DNA from: Stutzerimonas stutzeri
GTDB taxonomy: Bacteria > Pseudomonadota > Gammaproteobacteria > Pseudomonadales > Pseudomonadaceae
NCBI GenBank assembly: GCA_019056435.1
Contig: CP077641.1
Coordinates: forward strand, 1,550,001 to 1,614,000
DNA length: 64,000 bases
Direction: 5' to 3'
The position numbers and the translations under genes are program-made. Below the pieces are notes generated by a model. That model did not search any database. It was not told the origin of the DNA and saw only the letters and a list, made by a program, of their open reading frames with translations. Shown here in pieces: positions 61,206 to 64,000 of this stretch; positions within the stretch are counted from its first letter, which is position 1, and every line of letters begins with the position of its first letter.

Positions 61206-61781
61206 ATGTTGAAGAAAACCTTCACAGCACTTGTACTGGGCTCGGCATTGTTTGCGGGCCAGGCCATGGCCGCGGACTACACGATTGACAAGAAAGGCCA
61301 GCATGCCTTCGTCAATTTCAAGATCAGCCACCTCGGCTATAGCTGGCTGTGGGGGCGCTTCAACGACTTCGACGGCACCTTCAGCTTCGATGCCGAACAG
61401 CCCGAGGCCAGCAAGGTCGAGGTGACGCTGCAGACCGCCAGCGTGGACTCCAATCATGCCGAGCGTGACAAGCACCTGCGCAGCGAGGACTTCCTCAATG
61501 TGTCGGAGCACCCCACGGCAACATTCAAGTCCACGTCGGTCCGGTCCACCGGCGAAGGCACCGCTGACATCACCGGCGACCTGACGCTCAATGGCGTGAC
61601 CAAGCCGGTCGTGATCGCCGCAAAGTTCATTGGCGAAGGCAAGGATCCCTGGGGTGGCTACCGGGCGGGTTTTGAAGGCACCACGACGCTTCAACTGAAA
61701 GATTTCGACATCAAGATGGACCTCGGCCCAGCGTCGCAGAGCGTCGATCTCATCATTTCTGTCGAAGGCGTACGTCAATAA
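61206..61781 (+). CDS. YceI-family periplasmic lipid-binding protein
   Basis: A 191-residue YceI protein: signal peptide to about residue 22 ([15 protein letters not shown]), then the lipocalin-like barrel ([76 protein letters not shown]). Family members bind isoprenoid quinone-like lipids. The start ATG 61206 has an AAAGGAGA site. A terminator follows. Confidence 0.92.
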   Translation: MLKKTFTALVLGSALFAGQAMAADYTIDKKGQHAFVNFKISHLGYSWLWGRFNDFDGTFSFDAEQPEASKVEVTLQTASVDSNHAERDKHLRSEDFLNVSEHPTATFKSTSVRSTGEGTADITGDLTLNGVTKPVVIAAKFIGEGKDPWGGYRAGFEGTTTLQLKDFDIKMDLGPASQSVDLIISVEGVRQ

Positions 61782-61796
61782 CCGCCAGCAGCACAC

Positions 61797-61826
61797 GAAC
61801 GCCGGCGAAAGCCGGCGTTCTTTTTT
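61797..61826 (+). terminator. Rho-independent terminator after yceI
   Basis: A perfect 10-bp stem (GAACGCCGGC / GCCGGCGTTC) with a GAAA tetraloop, then six Ts at 61821-61826. It separates the cytochrome b561-yceI pair from the efflux operon. Confidence 0.95.
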
Positions 61827-61926
61827 CTGCCTCGCTTGCGGAACGCCCGAACCAGAGCGTCCCCAGTGACCCGGCCGGTCATCGACCGCAGCGCCTGCAT
61901 CCTCGCCTTCGACTACACATTCGATG

Positions 61927-61974
61927 TTTACAGACAGTCTTGAATGTAAGTATATTCCCCGGATTCTTACGTTC
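61927..61974 (+). promoter_or_regulatory. Efflux operon promoter with TtgR-type operator
   Basis: TTTACA (61927-61932), 18 bases, then TATATT (61951-61956) makes a sigma-70 promoter. An inverted repeat overlaps the -10: GAATGTAAG (61942-61950) and CTTACGTTC (61966-61974), 8 of 9 pairs matching. The left half with its following bases (GAATGTAAGTATATTC) is the same as part of the P. putida TtgR operator as I recall it. A TetR-type repressor bound here would block RNA polymerase. No repressor gene is next to it. Confidence 0.65.
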
Positions 61975-62030
61975 GAGTTTGCCCAGCCTGCGCCGCGCTG
62001 GGTCCCGTCTGATCTACGAGGTCACATTTC

Positions 62031-63164
62031 ATGCCGTTCAAGCCAGCCAGTGCTGCCCTGGGTACCCTATTCGCCGTCGCCGTGCTCATCGCCGGATGCC
62101 AGGACGAAGCGGCGCCGCCTGCCGACGCGCAACAGCCTGAGGCACCGCAGGTTGGCATCGTGACACTGCAGGCCGAGCCCTATGCACTCACTACCGTCCT
62201 GCCGGGCAGGGCGCAGCCCTACCGGATCGCCGAGGTGCGGCCGCAGGTCGATGGCATCATCCAGAAGCGCCTGTTCACCGAAGGCAGCGATGTAAAGGCT
62301 GGACAGCAGCTCTATCAGATCGATGATGCCCTCTATCAGGCCACCTACAAGAGTACCCAAGCCAGTCTGGCATCGGCTAAATCACTGGCCGATCGTTACG
62401 CCCTGCTGGTGAAGGAGCAGGCGGTGAGCCAGCAGGCCCATGACGAAGCGCGTGCGGCCAGCCTGCAGGCGGAGGCCGAGCTCGAGCGCGCCCGCATCAA
62501 CGTCCGCTATACCAAGGTGATGGCGCCTATCTCCGGCCGCATCGGCCGCTCGGCAGTGACCGAAGGCGCTCTGGTCAGCGCTGGGCAGACGCAGGCGCTG
62601 GCGGTGATCCAGCAGCTCGATCCGATCTACGTCGACGTCACGCAGCCCGCGCGGGACCTGCTCAGTCTGCGGCGTGACCTTGCCGAAGGACGTCTGGAGA
62701 AGGCCGGTGACAACGCCGCCAAGGCGACCCTGACGCTGGAAGATGGCAGCGCCTATCCGCATGAAGGCAAGCTGGAGTTTTCCGAAGTGTCGGTGGATTC
62801 GGGCACCGGGTCCGTCGTGCTGCGCGCCGTGTTCCCCAACCCAGACAAGGTATTGATGCCTGGCATGTTCGTGCACGCGCAGCTGGTTGCCGGGGTCAAG
62901 AGCGAAGCGATCCTCGCCCCGCAACAGGGCGTGACGCGCACTCCGACCGGGGAGGCCACCGCCATGGTGGTCGGCGCCGATGACAAGGTCGAAGTTCGCA
63001 AGATCGCGGCAGCACGCACCGTCGGCAACCGCTGGTTGGTCACCGAAGGCCTGGAGCCCGGGGACCGCCTGATTACCGAGGGGCTGCAGTTCATCCGTCC
63101 GGGTGTCCAGGTCAAGCCGGTGCCGGCGACCAACGTCGCTCCCGTTCAGTCGCAAGCCCAGTAA
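62031..63164 (+). CDS. mexA: RND efflux periplasmic adaptor, MexA/TtgA type
   Basis: A 377-residue membrane-fusion lipoprotein: lipobox LIAGC at about residue 23, then PYRIAEVRPQVDGIIQKRLFTEG (lipoyl half), a helical hairpin of about 75 residues, VMAPISGRIGRSAVTEGALV, and a C-terminal part ending in FIRPGVQVKPV. It links the inner-membrane pump to the outer-membrane channel for multidrug export. Order after bioA, cytochrome b561 and yceI matches mexAB in P. aeruginosa, so the symbol is given by synteny; ttgA would be equally apt. Confidence 0.85.
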   Translation: MPFKPASAALGTLFAVAVLIAGCQDEAAPPADAQQPEAPQVGIVTLQAEPYALTTVLPGRAQPYRIAEVRPQVDGIIQKRLFTEGSDVKAGQQLYQIDDALYQATYKSTQASLASAKSLADRYALLVKEQAVSQQAHDEARAASLQAEAELERARINVRYTKVMAPISGRIGRSAVTEGALVSAGQTQALAVIQQLDPIYVDVTQPARDLLSLRRDLAEGRLEKAGDNAAKATLTLEDGSAYPHEGKLEFSEVSVDSGTGSVVLRAVFPNPDKVLMPGMFVHAQLVAGVKSEAILAPQQGVTRTPTGEATAMVVGADDKVEVRKIAAARTVGNRWLVTEGLEPGDRLITEGLQFIRPGVQVKPVPATNVAPVQSQAQ

Positions 63165-63188
63165 GGCCGAGCCGAGGATTAATCTTTA

Positions 63189-64000
63189 ATGTCCAGATTC
63201 TTTATCGACCGGCCCATTTTTGCCTGGGTGATCGCACTGGTCATCATGCTGGCGGGCACGTTGTCCATCCTGTCCTTGCCGGTTCAGCAGTATCCCAGCA
63301 TCGCGCCGCCTGCGGTCGGCATCTCGGTGAACTACCCGGGTGCGTCGGCGCAGACCGTGCAGGATACGGTGGTGCAAGTCATCGAGCAGCAGCTGAACGG
63401 CATCGACGGCCTGCGCTACATGTCTTCGGAGAGCAATTCCGACGGCAGCATGACCATCACCGTGACCTTCGAGCAGGGTACCGACCCTGACATCGCACAG
63501 GTCCAAGTACAGAACAAGCTGCAGTTGGCCACGCCACTGCTGCCGCTGGAAGTGCAGCAGCAGGGCATTCGGGTGACCAAGGCGGTACGCAACTTCCTGA
63601 TGGTCATCGGCGTGGTATCCACGGACGGCAGCATGACCCGTGGCGACCTTTCGGACTACATCGTTTCCAACATTCAGGATCCCATTTCGCGTACCTCGGG
63701 CGTGGGTGACTTCCAGGTATTCGGTTCGCAGTACGCCATGCGGATCTGGCTCGACCCGGCCAAGCTGAACAACTTCGCGCTGACGCCAAGCGACGTGGGG
63801 CAGGCGATCGAAGCGCAGAACGTCCAGGTGTCCGCGGGGCAGTTCGGTGGCCTGCCAGCCGTGCCGGGGCAGCAGCTGAGTGCAACGATCATCGGCAAGA
63901 CACGTCTGCAGACGCCGGAGCAGTTCCGCGAGATCCTGCTGAAGGTCAATAGCGACGGTTCGCAGGTACGCCTGGGGGATGTCGCCCGGGTCGAGCTGGC
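63189..64000 (+). CDS. mexB: RND multidrug efflux permease, MexB/TtgB type, cut by window end
   Basis: The first 270 codons of a resistance-nodulation-division pump, open to the window end. It begins [23 protein letters not shown] (first membrane helix), then [52 protein letters not shown], the [13 protein letters not shown] stretch, and [18 protein letters not shown] of the porter domain. It starts 24 bases after mexA. The proton-relay Asp residues of helix 4 lie outside the window. Confidence 0.9.
   Translation, partial: MSRFFIDRPIFAWVIALVIMLAGTLSILSLPVQQYPSIAPPAVGISVNYPGASAQTVQDTVVQVIEQQLNGIDGLRYMSSESNSDGSMTITVTFEQGTDPDIAQVQVQNKLQLATPLLPLEVQQQGIRVTKAVRNFLMVIGVVSTDGSMTRGDLSDYIVSNIQDPISRTSGVGDFQVFGSQYAMRIWLDPAKLNNFALTPSDVGQAIEAQNVQVSAGQFGGLPAVPGQQLSATIIGKTRLQTPEQFREILLKVNSDGSQVRLGDVARVEL

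Overview
The window looks like chromosomal DNA of a Pseudomonas-type gammaproteobacterium, most likely the P. stutzeri (Stutzerimonas) side of the family (inference). The base composition is GC-rich. Gene content and order follow the backbone I know from P. aeruginosa: yheT-rsmD-M16 pair-ftsYEX-rpoH, mtgA-DUF423-thiSG-trmB, DUF3392-hemW-rdgB-metWX-yggT-proC-yggS-pilTU, pyrC'BR-ruvX-algH-tonB-gshB, pilGHIJK-chpABC, and rsmE-bioA-cytochrome b561-yceI-RND efflux. Species was not tested by any search.

Layout. (1) 1-3412, plus: the 3' end of a Pel exopolysaccharide cluster (pelE partial, pelF, pelG). (2) 3415-7953, minus: hydrolase, rsmD and two M16 peptidase-family genes, with ftsY-ftsE-ftsX and rpoH running the other way to 12113. 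(3) 12176-18004: a CHASE-type hybrid sensor kinase, mtgA, a DUF423 membrane protein, thiS-thiG and trmB. (4) 18197-24387: a DUF1329 gene, then the arginine deiminase operon arcDABC (minus) with an ANR-type box in front of arcD. (5) 24569-33811: a small unknown gene, then a long minus block (yggS-proC-yggT-dynamin-like GTPase-metX-metW-DUF4426-rdgB-hemW-DUF3392), with a candidate dispersed intergenic repeat between proC and yggT. (6) 33879-38709: the twitching ATPases pilT-pilU, a two-gene putative DNA-repair pair behind a clear LexA box, and a TM2 protein. (7) 38760-44661, minus: the pyrimidine genes with ruvX, algH, tonB and gshB. (8) 44897-58237, plus: the Pil-Chp chemosensory system controlling type IV pili. 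(9) 58263-64000: rsmE and bioA (minus), cytochrome b561, yceI and the start of a MexAB/TtgAB-type efflux operon.

How the genes work together. Much of the window concerns surface behaviour: Pel matrix, pilus retraction (PilT/PilU) and the Pil-Chp pathway that signals to them. ArcDABC gives ATP from arginine without oxygen and is placed under ANR control by its promoter. RpoH has an AlgU-type promoter linking envelope stress to heat shock.

Data quality. At least 14 otherwise well-conserved genes are broken by about 22 single-base frame changes, most of them at homopolymer runs (usually one base too few). Several hit genes that are essential or core (ftsY, rsmD). I read them as sequencing or assembly errors and annotate each gene as one CDS across the shift. 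No rRNA, tRNA, CRISPR array, insertion sequence or prophage was recognised, and no gene-free stretch exceeds 300 bases.
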